Shown here one piece after another: positions 13,187 through 15,263 of a DNA stretch of 15,263 nucleotides; positions within the stretch are counted from its first letter, which is position 1, and every line of letters starts with the position of its first letter. The notes under the pieces were generated by a model. That model saw only the letters and a list, made by a program, of their open reading frames with translations, had not been told where the DNA came from and made no database searches. The position numbers were made by a program, and so were the translations under genes. This DNA is from Pelotomaculum_B sp964543575 (GTDB lineage Bacteria; Bacillota; Desulfotomaculia; Desulfotomaculales; Pelotomaculaceae), in the NCBI GenBank assembly GCA_964543575.1, contig CAZIYV010000078.1:1-15263 (forward strand). Direction: 5' to 3'.

Positions 13187-13223
13187 ATATAAAACCTCCT
13201 GAGATATTTATTTCTGACTATAT

Positions 13224-13493
13224 TTACTGTTGTCCCCTGCGCCTCCTGCTGGGCCTGCTGAGCGGGCTGCCGGGTCTATTCCCTTCTGCCTTCGCCGCGG
13301 CAAATAAAGCCAGGTGGATAACCTTTCCGTCCACAATCAGGCAGGATCCCGTAAGCCCCCTGGCGCTCAAACGCAGGTCCTCGCCCAGACCCACGGAGGG
13401 ATAAGCTGCAACCTTGGAATCTTCCACCCTACCTATTAGCTCTTTAACGGCTCCCCCATCTATCGAACATATTTTCTGTTGAGTGACAAACAT
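13224..13493 (-). CDS. Fragment resembling the C-terminus of an ARPP-1-type protein
   Basis: 89 codons. Residues 6-65 (IGRVEDSKVAAYPSVGLGED, LTGSCLIVDGKVIHLALFA) look like a genuine folded C-terminal domain and recall ARPP-1 family proteins, an uncharacterised family; the match is from memory and tentative. The tail (residues 66-89) is Pro/Arg-rich and probably unfolded. The ATG at 13493 has no ribosome binding site and falls in the leader of the plus-strand yhaM gene, so the N-terminal part is probably lost. It is best read as a remnant, lying next to the broken ADP-ribosylglycohydrolase gene on the same strand. Confidence 0.4.
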   Translation of the reverse strand: MFVTQQKICSIDGGAVKELIGRVEDSKVAAYPSVGLGEDLRLSARGLTGSCLIVDGKVIHLALFAAAKAEGNRPGSPLSRPSRRRRGQQ

Positions 13494-13550
13494 ATGGCCA
13501 GAGTATGGTTTAGAATTATCATAAAAGCATTATTTACGGGAGGGTTTGCT

Positions 13551-14495
13551 ATGGCGGAGATTTTTATCGAGCAGTTAAAACCTGGGCAGGAAGTAAACGG
13601 CATATTCGTTTTAAAATCTAAGAAGCTGCTGCCCTTGCGCAGCGGGACAGGGCACTACCTTGCTGTGGTGCTGGGAGACAGGACAGGCCAAATGGAAGGC
13701 CGGGTCTGGGAGTCGGCATATGAGATACAAGAGAGCTGCCGGGTTGGGGATATTGTTAATGTGCAGGGACAGGTTGCGGAATACAACGGCACGGCTCAAA
13801 TCCAAATATCGGCTATGTCGGTTTGCCAGGAGGGTGAAGCAGATCCCGGCAGATTCATTCCTTCTAGTAAATTGGACCTGGATGCGGCCAGGGAAAAACT
13901 TCTTTCAATTATTGAGTCCTTGCATAACCCACACTTAAAAAGTTTACTGTCCCTGATTTTATCGGATGATGATTTTCTTAATGCTCTTCTCACGTCCCCC
14001 GCCGCCAAGCGCAACCACCACGCCACCATCGGGGGGCTATTAGAGCACAGTTTGGGCATCGTCAGCGCTGCAGAACAGATAGCGCTTGTTTACTCCACAA
14101 TAGACCGGGATCTGCTGGTGGCCGGCGCTCTCCTCCATGATATCGGCAAAGTGGAGGAATACAGCTTCAGAGCTGATATAGATTTCACCGACGAGGGCCG
14201 CCTGCTGGGACATATTGTCCTCGGCGTACGTCTCCTGGACAAATATATCAGCCGGCTGCCTGACTTTCCAGAGGAACTGAAGCTAAAACTGCTGCACATG
14301 ATCGTAAGCCACCACGGGCAGTACGAGTGGCAGTCGCCGAAAAGGCCAAAGTTCCTTGAGGCCGCCGTACTGCACCACCTGGATATGATCGACGCGACGG
14401 TTGACATGTTCAGCGCAGCTGTTGAAAGCTGTGCAGAGGACGATCATTGGACCGGGTGGGTAAAAGGCTTAGACAGGTATGTATTTTGTAAATAG
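13551..14495 (+). CDS. yhaM: 3'-5' exoribonuclease YhaM
   Basis: 314 aa, the same length as I recall for the B. subtilis enzyme. The N-terminal OB fold (about 12-92, GHYLAVVLGDRTGQMEGRVW) binds RNA or ssDNA. The HD domain (about 155-285) has all its metal ligands: HHATIGGLLEHSLGIV (H166), LLHDIGKVEEYSF (H196, D197), GHIVLG (H221), SHHGQYEW (H254, H255) and LHHLDMIDA (D278). It degrades RNA from the 3' end in a Mn2+-dependent way in Firmicutes. The start is set by GGGAGG 7 nt before ATG 13551; the frame is open to 13479 but without a binding site. The WYL regulator follows after 86 nt. Confidence 0.95.
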   Translation: MAEIFIEQLKPGQEVNGIFVLKSKKLLPLRSGTGHYLAVVLGDRTGQMEGRVWESAYEIQESCRVGDIVNVQGQVAEYNGTAQIQISAMSVCQEGEADPGRFIPSSKLDLDAAREKLLSIIESLHNPHLKSLLSLILSDDDFLNALLTSPAAKRNHHATIGGLLEHSLGIVSAAEQIALVYSTIDRDLLVAGALLHDIGKVEEYSFRADIDFTDEGRLLGHIVLGVRLLDKYISRLPDFPEELKLKLLHMIVSHHGQYEWQSPKRPKFLEAAVLHHLDMIDATVDMFSAAVESCAEDDHWTGWVKGLDRYVFCK

Positions 14496-14506
14496 AAGTC
14501 GCAAAA

Positions 14507-14520
14507 GGAGGAAAATGTAA
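14507..14520 (+). promoter_or_regulatory. Perfect Shine-Dalgarno with start-stop ATGTAA
   Basis: AAAGGAGG (14504-14511) precedes ATG (14515-14517) that is directly followed by TAA (14518-14520). No protein can result, so it is a start-stop element or the relic of a gene. It lies in the 86-nt gap between yhaM and the WYL-domain gene. Confidence 0.45.
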
Positions 14521-14581
14521 AGGTTTGGTCGTAGTACCTCACAATAGTCATAAGTTCCATTTATTACGAGGGGGAATACAT

Positions 14582-15263
14582 TTGGCCAAACCGGATAAGG
14601 ATACCACAAAAGCGATAAGGATTGCCATGGTTTTTGATATTCTTAATAATAGAAGCCCCTATGGAGGCGTAACCCTGGAGGATCTAGCCGCAGCCTGTGA
14701 AGTATCTACCAGAAGTATTCTTCGCTACCTCGACCATATCGAAAATGACATGAGGAGACCCCTGGTCAGGCCTGATAAAAACGCAGCCAAAGGACTTTAC
14801 CGCCTCAGAACCGGGTATCTCCCCTCAATAAGTCCGGAAAAAGCCCTGATCATATTCCTCAGCCTGCTGCAGCAGAGAGGCTCTGCTCTAACCGGCCAAA
14901 CCAACGAAATTAAGGATAAGCTGGTAGGAACCCTTTTCAAAAACAAGTATCCGTTCGATAGCATCCCTATAGAAAAACTCCAGGAACGGATTTACGTTGT
15001 GGAGGAAGGGTTGGCTGACCCTGCAAAAGTTGGCCAGCTTTTTAACAAACTAGTTGAATCCATCGCCGGCAGCTACCGGGTAAAACTATTTTATTTCGCA
15101 GCTTACAGCAGAGAAAGCACCCAGCGGGTAGTAGAACCTTACGGACTTATTTGCAAAAGGCACAACTGGTACCTTGTTGCCTACTGCCTAACTAGAAAGG
15201 ATATCCGTACATTCAGGGTGGATCAGGTTACTGACGTGATCTCTTACACTTCAGAACTTTTTG
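14582..15263 (+). CDS. WYL-domain (DeoR-like) transcriptional regulator, partial
   Basis: 227 codons to the window edge; the 3' end is missing (family length is about 310-330 aa). The start is TTG at 14582 with GAGGGGG 9 nt upstream; the first ATG in frame is 15 codons later and has no binding site. Residues about 8-70 form a winged helix-turn-helix (IRIAMVFDILNNRSPYGGVT, LAAACEVSTRSILRYLDHIE). After a helical linker, residues about 150-227 begin the WYL domain (YRVKLFYFAAYSRESTQRVV, EPYGLICKRHNWYLVAYC, RTFRVDQV), a ligand-binding beta fold that senses nucleic acid or nucleotide-like signals in known members. Target genes cannot be told from the window. It follows yhaM on the same strand. Confidence 0.9.
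   Translation, partial: MAKPDKDTTKAIRIAMVFDILNNRSPYGGVTLEDLAAACEVSTRSILRYLDHIENDMRRPLVRPDKNAAKGLYRLRTGYLPSISPEKALIIFLSLLQQRGSALTGQTNEIKDKLVGTLFKNKYPFDSIPIEKLQERIYVVEEGLADPAKVGQLFNKLVESIAGSYRVKLFYFAAYSRESTQRVVEPYGLICKRHNWYLVAYCLTRKDIRTFRVDQVTDVISYTSELF

Overview
The window looks like chromosomal DNA of a spore-forming, anaerobic Gram-positive bacterium, most likely a Peptococcaceae / Desulfotomaculum-Pelotomaculum type clostridium. This is inference from the protein families (rubrerythrin, hemerythrin, small ferritin-like protein, YhaM exoribonuclease, WYL regulator, a spore-coat-like Cys/Pro-rich protein), the strong G-rich Shine-Dalgarno sites and the frequent TTG/GTG starts. No rRNA, tRNA, CRISPR array, transposase or phage gene is visible.

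Layout. 1-420: short TauE/SafE-type membrane protein (+). 429-3340 (-): one likely transcription unit, murI (glutamate racemase), a 56-aa six-cysteine protein and a membrane-anchored polysaccharide-deacetylase-fold protein whose catalytic Asp motif is not visible. 3479-5296: a Gfo/Idh/MocA oxidoreductase (-) divergent from a class II (FucA-like) aldolase (+). 5297-7302: two mosaic palindromic repeats (140 and 204 bp) built from hairpins headed by GTAG, lying around an unrecognised 181-aa protein, rubrerythrin (-) and a 59-aa hydrophobic protein. 7303-8364 (-): hemerythrin-like and ferritin-like proteins, so three non-haem iron proteins of oxygen/peroxide defence or iron handling sit within about 2.2 kb. 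8446-9740 (-): a tight unit of a small helical protein, a polytopic membrane protein and a NUDIX hydrolase.

10003-11087 (-) encodes a spore-surface-like protein whose 5' part is tandemly duplicated (two identical 306-bp copies, period 311 bp), giving a 115-aa truncated cistron overlapping a 249-aa cistron. 11305-13493 looks like accessory, partly decaying DNA: a GyrI-like domain fragment, a complete Phd/RelE-type toxin-antitoxin pair with palindromes over its promoter, an ADP-ribosylglycohydrolase gene broken near its start codon, and a fragment resembling an ARPP-1-type protein. 13551-15263 (+) returns to intact genes: YhaM and the start of a WYL-domain regulator cut by the window edge.

No clearly new multi-gene system is demonstrated. 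The most interesting signals are the GTAG-headed REP/BIME-like elements, the exact tandem duplication in the coat-like gene, and two probable frameshifts (ADP-ribosylglycohydrolase and hemerythrin) shown by strong ribosome binding sites that lie in a different frame from the main ORF.
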